64,000 nt of DNA, taken from the NCBI GenBank assembly GCA_034336665.1, contig CM067592.1, positions 41,157,735 to 41,221,734 on the forward strand, read 5' to 3'. Below, one piece after another: positions 14,956 through 27,700 of this stretch (within the stretch, counting starts at the first letter, position 1; every line of letters starts with the position of its first letter). This DNA is from Luscinia megarhynchos. Its lineage: Eukaryota; Chordata; Aves; Passeriformes; Turdidae. Made by a program: the position numbers and the translations under genes. The notes under the pieces are model-generated. The model was not told the DNA's origin and did no database searches. It worked only from the letters and a program-made list of their open reading frames with translations.

Positions 14956-17900
14956 CTGCAAAGAAAAAAAGATTTTATTGAATTGAGGTGGTAAGCTAAT
15001 CTTTCTGTTACACAGCATTTTAACAGTGAGTTCAGCAAATTCTCTCAGTCCATATTCTGCCTCCAGAGCAGCACATGGAAAACACAGCACACAGGAAACA
15101 CAGGGATTTATCCATTGGGGATTAGAAAATGCTGCAATAACTACTTTGTGGATTCTTGGTGTTTGGCAAAATAGCAAGAGTTAAAAACTACATTCCAGCT
15201 CTTAGCAAATTCAAATTCACACACTTTTACAAAGAATGCAAACATTTCCTGGAAGCAATGCTGGCTTAGCAAATTAAGTAGTACCTGAGTTTTACTGACA
15301 ATCTTAGTTACAAAATGATATAAACTTGCTTTTAAACTTCCATTATGGTAATTAAAATGCTATCTCCAGAGGTCAGACTGATCACGGCTACTGACTTTCT
15401 TATCCTATTCTCAGCCACATCCCCAAAGGATAACTTTAGAAATGAAACTATAATAACTGTTTTCCAAGGATTTCAAAGTGTGAGGAAATGGATAGACGTC
15501 TTCTGTATGTGATCCTTATTTTGTGTCTAATATATCAGCACAAGCTAGCACACTTCAGACAGTACCCTGAAGTTCCTTTGCATTTGCAAGCCTTGCAAAA
15601 CTCCAGCCATTATAAATCAGAAGCCGACCTGTTTGCTCTCCCTTTTAAAAATATTAGGTAAGGAACAGATCTGAACTTCTAAGTCTATAAGGGTATAGAT
15701 GTGCTTTAACTAAAACCATTTCTAAAATGATACCTCCTACTTTTTTTATATTTTCTAATTGATATTCAGTCATCCAAATTCCTTAAATCCTTAATATATC
15801 ACCAAGATATGTAAATCTAAGGTCATTAAGGTCTAAAGTGAAAGATCTGGGATTTATTGTAGATCTGTTGGAGGTGTTCATGGTATTGTTTTTGGTGAAA
15901 TTAAGCTAGAGAAAAGACTCTCCCTTTTTGTTTTTCCCCATTATCCCTTCTGCAAACTACAATACCACTCTGATTGCAAGTAAAATACAAGTAACCTCAT
16001 CCCTATCTTATATTATGAAAGAAGAAAGTAATTGAGATTACTTTTTTGTTGTCATTGTTTTTTCTTTCACCCATTATTTGAGAACAATTCAGCCAACTTT
16101 CCCTTAACTTTACCAGGCAGAACACAGAAATCAGAGATATTTTCCACAACAGGCTGGGTCTGAAAGTATTTCTTTTGTCACAGTACTATCACCTTGTCAC
16201 TACTTCATCTCCTCCTGTATCTCCCATTGCTCGAGGTTCTTTGGCAATAGTACAAATTCCAGTTGATTTGTGAGCTCATTCCCAGACACCACAATTAGAG
16301 TGACGGTGAAGATGGTGTTGTACCCTTGGTAACACCCTCAATTGGGAACAGCTAAGGCTTGGGCAGACATCATCCTCTGCCACTCCCAGCGCTGGTCAGT
16401 GGAAATCATAGATAATATTCACCTGCAGACTGGAGGGAGAAGTGGAGATGGGAGGCCAAGCTGATTATTGTAACCTTTGCCATTGCAAATCCTGACACGG
16501 TGAGTCTTCATACCCCTGCAGGCATGGCACAGACTTAGCTCTGATTCTAGCTGTACACAAGCTTTGCTGATTTGTCTGATTTAGTGTGAAGTGGTGAATG
16601 CATGACAGGCATAGTCTGACAAATTTCAGCAGAGATACACTGCACTTTGTTCTTACCAAGGGGCAGCGAGACAAATTCACCTCTATCCCTTGCTCTTGCT
16701 TGACCTTCTCTGTGTCACACAAGGTTTAGAAGGGGCAGGAGCACTTAGTGGCCCCAAGGAAGACAAATCCAAGATGAGACAGCCAGAGCAGAGTGAAGAG
16801 TAGGAAAACCAACCAGTTTTTTAGTCCACAAGTCCTCCTCACATCTTATTCTGGTGATCATAATCCACCAGCATTCCTAGGATGGAACATTATTACAAAC
16901 CCATTCTTAAGGACACTCGATTACTTAACATTCAACTAACCAGACTCCAGTCTGCCTGAGATCTGAGTGGCACTTTTGGTTTAATACCATAATTTCAATT
17001 TTAAAACAGTTGTTTCAGTTTCTTCAGTAATCTCATGGGATTCACCACAGAAAAAGACATTACATGTTCAGATAAACGAGCACAGAAATGTTTTCCTCTC
17101 TCATCTCTGCTTTCCAGACCCATATCTCTTAATTTTTTAAAGTTTTTCAAAACAAAGGTGGAAAGAAATAAAAGCACTTGCTGTTTTGAAAAAAAATCCA
17201 ATAATAGTTTTATATGGTTCGTTCTTTTAATTTATATGCTTCTGTCGTCTGGAAAAAACATTAATCTTCAGATATGCTTAACCAGAGAATAATTGTAAAC
17301 CATAGATGCCACCTATCATCAAAATCTCCAGAACTAAGCAAAGTTAAATTAAAATCCTTTGCATACTTTGCAAATCATAAATGCAAATCAGATCTCTCAC
17401 TTAAATTTGCTTTTATGAAAGAAACATGTATGTTTTCTGTAATCTGAAAAATTCCACTTCAACCACATTTATGACAAATTCCAATTGCTAATTCTAAAGT
17501 TTCTCTACTACAACTTAAAACACTAAAAAGTTATCATCAATTTGAAAAATTAAGTTTTTAACACTATAAAGGCAACCAGCAAGTCACTATAACATAATAA
17601 AATCTTTTTCTCTTGCACTAAATAGAATTTTAAAGTTCAAGAATTCAAGAGCTTAAAGGAAAGAGCTATGTATTCCTCTTGAATATTATGTTCAGTGCTT
17701 CTGATTTTGCATTAATAACATAGTATATTTTTACTGTTAGGAGTGAATCCACAGTGTTTACCTCAACAGCTAACAATTTTTGTCTTTTTTTTTTCCAATT
17801 TTCCTCATTATAGTACACATGCGCTCTGATAATGTCCCATCAGCAACCCTCTGCAGTCTTGTTTGAAGACCCTACACAACTATGTTCCTGTCTACTCCTG

Positions 17901-19979
17901 ATTTTAACTCCCTTTTCTCACTTCATTTAATCAATATTTCCATAATCCCATTTTGCTTTTTCCTTCCTATTTTCAGTATCTCTTCCTAGAAGAATATTCA
18001 CGTGCTGTTCCCCTCCCTGAAGGGGAAAAAATGTCCATGAAGTAATTTAAGGTGCCCAACTTTAACTGTCAATTCTCATCAGTAAAATACTAGAACTAGG
18101 AAAAACATGATTGTTCATTAAACTGGTTTTAGGCATCACAAAGATGACACCTCTCTCTCACCAGAGAGTCATGCCTTTTTTATATCTATAACAATTATAG
18201 CGATATCATAGACTTGCAAAACACGAAACTGGAAGAACAGCAACAATACACTATACAGTTGTTATTAAAAACTGGTAAGAAAAGAAATGCTCAATAATTG
18301 GATCTTACATGTGATCTTACCAACTCACTCTGGCATTGTGTGCTGTTGAGGCTCTCTCACTTTGAAAAGGGTACAGAAGAGTTGGAAGAGTTTCAGAGAA
18401 GTGAGAATATTTACTCATTGACAGGTTTTGTACTGCTGCTCTGATTTGTCACTCTGAGAAGGAGATAGCTTTAGCTCAATGACCCTAAAGCTCTATGGAG
18501 TCATGACAGTCAACAGAGTGGGTGGACACTCTTGGTAAAAAACAGCAGTGTTAGAAAAAATAGCAACAATCAATTTCAAAACAAAGATAAAACAAGGAAA
18601 AAATTTCTCAGAGCAGATGTAATTGGACTGAGTGCAAAGTTCACATGACCCATAGGTGAGACTGGACAAGTTCAATGAGACCTATCTCACAGAAGTCCCT
18701 GAGTTAAAAATGGCTAGAGGCTGGGTAAATACCCAGCACAGAGTAGTACTATGTACTTAGATCTCTTCTTACACTCTTACTTCAGCATTTCCCTTTTTGC
18801 TGCCATCAGAACCAAGACACATCACTGCACAGATCTCTCATCTGCTCCTGTATGATTATTCTCACACTTTTCACTAGCATATGTTCTCTCCACAGACATT
18901 AAGTCTATCACATTCTGTTTCTGAAGACCCACTTCTTTAATTTACATTTGCAGTGGGAGTGGGAGGTAGAAGAGATCATGAGTGCCCTGTCCTCCTCACA
19001 CATTGCATGAGCAGACAAGACTTCAACAGAACCAGAACTCAGCCTGAATGCCAATGGCCAATATGGCGCAATGAATGTTCCAGATGTGCCACATGCCAGA
19101 TACTAAGGAATACCTTATTAATCCTCTTTTCAGGGAACACACAGTCAAGTAAAATGCAGATGCTGTAAACAGCAAATTGCTCACCCACACAAAAATGATC
19201 TCTTAACTTTTCAAGGCAGTAAAGCAAGCCATTTCAATTTGTGGAAAATCCCACTACAAAAGAAAAGGCATATTTAAATCTATATTTTTTGATGCAAAAA
19301 ATGCATTCAGTTTCTTTGATTTACATAGCAAACTGTAGCAAGGAAACAAGTGATAACAGAAAATTCTTGTCCCACTTGTATACAAATAATTGCCACTTAT
19401 TTTTTTAATTTTGCTTCTCCTGAAAATATGAGGCTGACTTTCTCACTGACAAGATCCAGCACTGGTAGGGCCACTGTTTGATTTTATGCAGCAATGACCA
19501 ACAAAATACAGGAGCAAACATCCAGTGTTATTGAGACAGGAAGGCTTTTTTATACTTTTGAAAAATAAGTTGCCCAGCTGATCATAGTATCGACTCATAG
19601 GGCATACACCACTCACCATAAAAGAGCTGAATTTTTTCTTCTGAAATGGTTATGACTTCGCAGATCGTTCATTACTTGAGAGGTAAGTGCAATAAACAGA
19701 TTCCAAAATGCTCATGGCCATAAGCAGACATCAAAACAACACATTAATCTTCATCAAATAGCTGGGGATCACAAGGACGGGGTTACCATAATTGATACCA
19801 GGAGCAAACCAAGGCCTCAGCCTCACACAGAAAGAGACAAACAGTACTCAGGTATTTTCAACCAGAGTGGGCCTGACTGATTTAGAGCAGTTAAGGGCTG
19901 GCTGATGCAATACCATGCAATGTTACTGTCTTTCATTATCCACAGAGCACAGATGAGATCTTAAAAGATGAGAAATTGC
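14956..19979 (-). other. ROR2: ROR2 intron 1, 3' portion without recognised elements
   Basis: This is the last 5 kb of intron 1, ending with the polypyrimidine tract and AG at 14956-14957. It is AT-rich with scattered moderately GC-rich patches, for example 16200-16760 and 18940-19170. I see no repeats with clear family identity, no RNA gene and no convincing exon. The open frames here (60-85 codons on both strands) look like chance. Confidence 0.8.
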
Positions 19980-20605
19980 ACAAACATTTCCTATTATTTA
20001 TCAGAAAGGGTAAAAAAAGGAGTGCCAGAGAATTATACAGCTATCAGCTTAACTTCAATTCCTAGAAAAATAATGGAACAAAGAAGTTATTTTAAGCATT
20101 TACAATAAAGCAGAGAGATTAGTAATAACTAAAATAGAAGCCAACGCTGACTTGACTGACACTGATTAGAACGCACGTAAATCAACAATCACAAGGTATT
20201 GCAAACAAGACAGACTTCACACAGAACACATAAAAAGCAGTAATCTTCCCCATTTATTCAAAGCTAGTAAGGCCTTAGATTACTTTCTCCAATTTTCTGT
20301 ATTCCATTTCAAGATGGATGAGAGTAAACTAAAATACAATGACCAGCACCATGAAGACAGTCTACAAAACGTGACTAAGAAAATCAAAAACATAATGGTT
20401 ACTACACCTGCTTGGTCTGAAGAAGATTGGCTATGGACTGAGAACGAGTATTCTTCAAACAGAGATGTCTCAGTGGATGAAATTTTCCACTGTGGCAGAT
20501 TTGGCAAGTCTAATTCATAAGATATTGCACAGGTAATAGAAACTTCTTCTTCCAGGTGAAACAGGATTTCTTAAGATCTTTTCCAATCTTGTGATTCTAT
20601 GAATG
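19980..20605 (+). mobile_element. Ancient CR1-type LINE fragment, internally rearranged
   Basis: The start translates as an eroded reverse-transcriptase motif: gaattatacagctatcagct then cctagaaaaataatggaac corresponds to NYRPVSLTS-PGKIME. Around 20255-20300 (aaagctagtaaggccttaga) it resembles the AFD region. The body then jumps towards the 3' end. The last 30 bases (gatcttttccaatcttgtga, then ttctatgaat) are a CR1 tail. Divergence is much higher than in the other copies here, suggesting an older subfamily. The 5' limit is uncertain and could extend to about 19850. The open frame at 20314-20520 inside it is not a gene. Confidence 0.72.
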
Positions 20606-23600
20606 AACCATCCCTCTACCATTCTATTTTAAATCCCAAAGCCTACAAATAAATCTTTCAACACTAAAAATTGTATAGCTCTACAATTAGTGGAACTGTG
20701 GATTTTTGTTCCAGCATTTATTCCACTCATCAATAATCCTGTTTCTGTAGCTGAAACTATTTTCAGATTTAAACATCAATATGCAAACTTTGCTTCCTGC
20801 AGCTGTAATCTTTTACTTGGGTTCTAACTTTCTTCCAATAACATAAAAACTCCCAAACTCTCTCTCTTCAACCTAATACCTTCTAATATTCTGTTCTTTT
20901 CTTCATAAAACTTTGTTGACCTTCTGTCAATTACTAGCCTCTGGAGCTCCCAAACAAAGGGCCCACTGTACCCTTTGATTCAGCTGCCAATCTGATTACT
21001 TTGGCTGGGGGAGGCAGGCTGCTTGGGTTGCTGAATCAGGGCCTTTCATTGAAATTTCTCTTTTCCAACATCTGCAGCCCCTGGCAACCAATTGCAGAGT
21101 GGGCTTGGCAGACCTGTAAAGGGTGGTGAGTAGGCAACAAAAGATGCAGTTTGCAGCATAAAATCAGTGCACCCCTTTCATAGTGATGGCAGATTAGAAC
21201 CTTCACAGCACACGTTTCTTAACTGCTGCAGCTTCACATAAAAATAGCTGAAGGTGGGGGAAATAACCTTCACTTTCTCTTGCTGTTGCTCTACTGAGAC
21301 AACAGTGAAATCCTCAACTTCTTAGCTGGTTATCAGCTTGCAAAGCATATTGTTCATAGATTAGCATGTTTACTGTTAAATGTGTGCTTTGGCCATCCAA
21401 AATTCTTCAAAATTACTTTCAGCTAAATTCATAGTAATAAAAAGTTCTCACCATGAGACCATTAGAAAAGGAGTAAGCTCTTCTAAGCCTGTGCTACTAT
21501 AATATCAAAATAACATTTAAAAAGTTTATTTAAAGTAAAAGCAACACCAGCCTAAAAATCACAGAACCTTCAGAAAGCTGGTATATAACACAGACAAGAA
21601 ACCTTTCTAAAAAGCTGGGGTTGAGTTATATAGGATACATTCCCACAATTCATAAGCATTCCTTGTTAAAGCAAACATCTTGTTTCATTAGAATGGATTT
21701 TCCCGTCTATAGATTTTTTTTTCTATTTTACCTAATAGCTATATTGAAATGTTTTCATTTCAGTAAGTATGAGGGAAAACATTCTATTGCAAAATGTGGG
21801 AACTACACTACAGGGAAAAAGCAGATACAAAGTTTATGATCTCTAGCAATAAAAAGAGTATCATTATTTGGATAGAAAATATATAAATTTTAAATAAAAT
21901 TTTAAAAATCCATAGAAGCTAAATCACTTTTATTCTGCACAGTGAAGACTCACATCTTAAACACGTTACAAGAGATTCAAAATTTTGCATTTTGTCACTT
22001 AAATGCATAAAGAAGGAATCTACATATTTCATTAATTTGGTTGCTGTGAATGTATGTTCACAGATTGATCCAAGACAGACTAGTAGTCTGTTTCAGATCA
22101 CTTGTTTAGAGCATGATGAAAAAAACACTTTCTATATTTCACAATGTACCTGCAGGAACTTCTTCATTTAATGAAATAATCCTTATCAACCTACCATCAA
22201 ACCACTCTAAACACAGTAATAAAGATCATTTGATCATCACCACAGAACTGTAGAGAAAAATGATTCTTGATTTTCACACAGAGCTGCAACAAACCCTCAA
22301 AACAGAAAGAAGTACACTAAAGATGCAGTTTATCTTCCTAGTCATCAGCCAGGCGCCTTAGCAAGTATGATAAAGTCAGTGTGAGAAGAAAGAAATCAGA
22401 TAAGTCATTTAAAATATTATTAACAGGGATTCAAATGCAGACTTCAATGAATACCTTGATTTATTTCAACACCTTATACTGTTAAAGCATATTTTACATT
22501 AACCACACAGCTGCATTTTCAACTGCACTGTCAATCTTTATCCTTTCATTGCACAACTTTCATCATAGAGCTTAGCTATTAAATAACTTAGATTCTTCCT
22601 TCTGCAGCTCCTATTTGCCACTTAAAATGAGAGTTCAGAAATGCTAGTGAGAGAAACCAGAAAGAAAAGTTTGTTCAGATTTCAGTCAAAGAAGAAGCCT
22701 CAGTAATAGCTGTCAAAACATTAAAGTGCAACAAGCAGGATCCATGAAAAAGCAGATACTCACTTCAAGTCCCCATTTTCAGTGTGCAATTAAGTTTTGA
22801 AGATGCTAAACTTTGGATTACAAATTATTCTATTAGTTCATAGCCAAAACACTCTGACAAAATTACAGTAAAGTTCAGGTCCTCTTATTTTACAGTACAA
22901 AGAGAAGAAAATTTCACAGAGCACAGCCTACATGATGAAGGAATATCCAAATCCCATTTTCAATTCTTAGCACTTCCTGCAAAGTCCTGGCCAAGTCACC
23001 TTAGGCCAGATTAGAAAAGAATTTGTTGCCAAAAGATGCAGACAGATGTCTACCAGAATTTTCAAAAGCATGTGGGCACCTGAATCTCATGTCTGCAGTA
23101 AATATCCCTTAATCTTTTGTACCTCAGTTGCCCAGAGGCTGAGAGGGGAAAAGGTTAGCTCCCTGATGTGGTTCTCAGTGCAGCTGCATGAGTGTTTCAG
23201 TCAGCACAAAGAAGGGAGAAGCATGGAAGCAAGAAACCAGGACAGAGAAAAGGAGGAAGAGAGTTTTTTGGAAGACTATTGTGATTTATATCACTACAAC
23301 TCACCACAGAATTTCAGTCAAATCTGTGACAAAGAAACGCCACAGTCTCCCAGAACCCTAGTTTTGCAAGAAAAGCAAAACATAAAGCACTGTTTGGAAA
23401 CAAATTAAAATATTAAAACTGTTCTGCGTGTTTAATAAGATTTAACTCCATGGTATTTAAAGTGAAAAATACCTGAGGTTTTTTAAGCCGCAAATGGATT
23501 TCAAAGTAATTTCTAATTTAGCAGAAATATAACTAAGTCTACAAGCTACCACATACATAGCTTTTCTGTAGAATTGTATGTTAGATAGTCAAAGAAAATA

Positions 23601-24003
23601 TACCAGGAAGCCTATAAAAGCTTTGAATCATAGAAAAAACCCAAAGGAATTATGGACTTCATAACGAATGGTATTTGTTGCTAGTGCATTATGCTTCAGA
23701 GGATTAAAAAAAATAAGTAAAGCAATTGTGGGTACATTCCAAAGCTCTTCACCACCTCAGTTGTAAAATCACAGTTTAAACATAACTAGTAGAGGCTCTG
23801 AACACACCTGCAGTAGCTCAAAGAACACCAAGCAACATGATAATTATCCATGGCATTATTACATGATTGATTCTTTTACTGCTTCTGGCTGTGAAAACAA
23901 AATAATCTCAACCAAAAGGTTGAAAATAATCATGATTTATGAGTATAACACTCCATCAACTGGGATAAACAACGATTTTCACAGTGTTCTTTTTTTCCTA
24001 AAG

Positions 24004-24022
24004 AAAAAAAAAAAAAAAAAAA
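24004..24022 (+). repeat. Poly-A tract (19 A)
   Basis: An uninterrupted run of adenines in intron 1, with no identifiable retroposon body upstream. Confidence 0.95.
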
Positions 24023-24681
24023 GGAGTAGAATCCAAAAATGCCAGTCTTGTTTGCAGCCTTAGGCTGAAATACTTAACACTTCAGTTCAGGAAAACACCC
24101 TGAGTCAGAAAAACACTTGAAAATGGGCTTATTTCTAAGCAGCCTCTTCAAAACTTTCCTATATTTCAAACAAAACAACAATACTCTCCCTCAGCCTAAG
24201 AGGCAAAATAAAAATAGCACAGATCATAATCGAGTATAACAGTACATAGAAGAACTTACTATCTATTCTAATAATTATTCTGACTGGGTTGACAACAGAG
24301 GAACTGCTGTTCAAAAGGGCAAAAAAACCTTCCTCTGGGTTGTTCAGCTTTCATCCCATAACTTTATTTCAAAAGCAGGAATTGCAGCACCACTCTTTGA
24401 TGTTAGAGAGGTTACAGCTAGCCATTCTCCTCTCTCAAAAATAGTGAGAGTAAATTGCCTGTTCATATCAACCAGAGCACTTTTTGTATTATTTATGGTA
24501 AGTATTATAAACATCTCCCTGACCAAAAGGATGCAAGGAAAACCAAGGAATAATTAATTCTCAAACACTAGGAGCTGATACTAATTTGAGAAACCTGCAC
24601 ACCTAGGCAGGAGATTATCAATGGGTTATCAATTCTTCAAGAAACTAAGGCTGGCAAGTGAGTAATCCTTCAATAAAATCA

Positions 24682-24758
24682 GTAAATAGATGTTCATGCT
24701 CTTTTCTACCACCAACTACCACAAATAGATGGTCATGGTCTTTCCTATCACAAAGCAT
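24682..24758. repeat. Imperfect two-copy tandem duplication, period 39 bases
   Basis: The unit beginning aaatagatgttcatgctctt at 24684 recurs as aaatagatggtcatggtctt at 24723, with several differences between the copies. It is a small local duplication in intron 1. Confidence 0.75.
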
Positions 24759-27700
24759 CAGTTATTTTTTAAAGACCCAAGTAGATAGAATGCTACACTG
24801 CCTATCTGAAGCTTTTCTTATGTACTCAGGATTTCTCTGCCCTAAGTCAGAGCAGAATAGCATTTTACACTGCTAAAATTAACATCAGAACTGTGTTCAA
24901 AGAGAAGGAGCTGATCATGAGTAAAGTTTACTTCTCACTATTGTTTTTGATCATGACCAGTAAAATATAAGTTAATTGTTAAATATACCCACTTCAACTA
25001 TTAGAGAGAGCAAATGTCTCTTTATCAGAAAGCATTTTGGTTTCAGGATTGAGAGTTTAAAATTCATAATTTTCCACTGGAAGTTCTCCATATAATGAGT
25101 AACTAGCTGTGGTCTGTATACACAGAAAATATTAACTCCTCTCCTCCAATAAATAGTACAGCTCTGATGGCCATGGAGCACATATGGAGAGAGAAAGTCA
25201 ATGTGCAGTAAGTGTGGCCAAGCAGATCACAAGTGAGCACTCCCAGCTTTTGACCAGATCAAATATTGTTGTGGCTAAACATTACTGTGTGTACACATGT
25301 ACGTACACAAGTGAATATTTGCCTCTGTGATTAGAAAAGGGATGAAAAAGATAAGAAAATGTGCCAGGATGTAAAAGAAACTAACACCTGATCAGCCATT
25401 GAAAAATGCAAAATAGTTATTCTAATTGGAAGTTTTAAGACATGTTATTCATTTGTTTAGTAGGCTTTTCTACATTTCCCAGTATGAGGTTATTTATTGA
25501 AATAACACTAATAGTAAAGTTTAAATAATATTTACATCACATTTGAGAGTAGATATCTAAACCCCAGATTACTTCTGTTGGAAATTTTTGGACAGGTTTT
25601 GTCCAGCCTACATTGGAAATATCTTCTTCCTACTGCATGTGTTTGATTTCTTAGATTACAACTGAATGCTTACAGTGAAGTCATATTAGTTGTCTGCTTT
25701 GAAAGAAACTCCAATTTCTCTTTCTGCTTTTGTTTAAACTATCTTTTCTTCTACAGAGGGGGGGAAAAGCCCAGATGCTTTATGGCTCCTCTTTGTTATT
25801 TAATTAACAGAGCTAAGCAACAGTCTTCTGGACAAAAAGAGATGGCATATTATTTGCCTATGTTCTTCTCAAGAAAAATAGTAAAACAAGAGTAGAGCCC
25901 TGAGATAAAAACAGTGTGTTCAGAATGCTTCTGGATGTGGATACACTCTATTTTCAGTGAGTGGACAGTGAAAGAACTAAATGAAAATTGATCAGAGTCT
26001 CATTGACAGTAGCCAACATGGTCATAAGGATGCACAAGAGCCCCTTTCTGCTGTGCCTGCCTGAAAGCAAAGCAAGGAACAGCTTCAGTAACCCTGCAGC
26101 GCAGACTGCGCGGGCATGCACCCGTTAGCAAACAAGCCCAAAGCACTCAACTCATCTATTGCCCTATACCAGAAAGAAATTTCCTGAGCTCCCACTATCA
26201 TCATTTATTACCCAGTTTAATAACTGTAACTGGTCACAAGATCAGACTTTACCATTGTATTAGTATTTTTTTTCAGCTACAACATTCAAGGCTGCCGCAA
26301 TGGCATTTTAATGTTCTGAAAGGAACTCTCGGGTGCAAGTGCAGCACACTTTCAAAGTTTTATCATTTCCATTGAAGAGCTCTGAATCTTACACATATAA
26401 ACTCTTAATTTGCAAAATACAATATTTGCCATGTTTTTTTTATTCTGACAGCAGGACTGACAGGTTTTTGTTCATCACATGTTCAGTCTGGCTTCTGTGT
26501 CATCAAAAATACTGTAGCTGCAAAACACCTGTTTTCATGACGTGCAAGTGAGAAGCAATTTTACATTGCAAGGTTAACTCATGGCCCAGTGCCGTGACCT
26601 CGAATTCATACTTACATGCTGAACAAAATTTGTCAGAAAGTCACATACAACTGCAGTAGAGATTTCATTAGACACGTTTTCAGAAATGCAGTCACTTGAA
26701 GTGATAGCCTCTTATTTTGAATAAATGCAACAAAGAGCTCATATGTCTGATCATACAAACTTAATCATAGATGGGAGTAGAACAAGCAGTGTGGAAGCAG
26801 CAGCTTTTAACACTGAAAAATTGGTTGGATCCAACCCTGAAGTGCAAAGCACACAGAAGACAACAGCAACCGCATGCAACTGCCAAATACTATGGTCTTA
26901 ATTCCTAACACTTCTGAGCCATAATGCTAACTCCAGTAAGAAGGAAAGGCTGCTAGAACCACAATATATCTGATTGCACAACAAAGCAGCCTTTATAATG
27001 GAGAGGAACATTAAGAAATGCCATGGTTTTAGGTACTTGTAGGAATCTGAGAATTTGTTGATGGTGAAGCTTCAGTGGAAGTGTCCCATTTCGTGTGACG
27101 TACATCCAAGTAACTTTTGCATAGCTGGCACCTACTGTGCGATGTAAAGACAGAAAACTGCTAAGTTTAGCAGGCAACTTCTTAATGGCAAATGTTCTTC
27201 TTTATTCTCAATGTTGGATATTGTGTCAAACACTAAGTGGGTTTCCTCTGGTTTAAAAGAAAAAAAGAAGTAGAATCAAATATTTGCATCCTTCCTAGCA
27301 CATGCAGGAAAAACCACTTTCTCTGTGCTACATGAATTTCCCAGGTCTGGCTGTTACAGAGCCCATCAGATAATTACCAGCTTGTTCTGCCCTCCTGCGC
27401 AGGCTGTGATCTGCGGTATTTGGCACAGCAGCAGATTCAGAGAGGGAACTGCCACAGATGGAGAGGACAGCATTTTGAGCTCACCAAGGACAGCTGAGAG
27501 GCTCAGTCAAGACTGGAAGGAGCGAAGCTGAAGGAATGACAGTGGCATGCCCAGTCAAGAGGGATGGAAGTCAGAAACTCACAGTGATACAAGACAGTTG
27601 GCTGGCAACACTACTTGAAAGCAGAATGCATTTCTTCTCATTCATCCAACAATTTTGCTGCCTACACAAGTTGAAATTAATACAAGGTGAACAGTTGTTT

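Noticed and set aside
23046..23408. 120-codon plus-strand frame
   Set aside because: Its 5' part overlaps a likely ancient repeat and the rest has no recognisable family.
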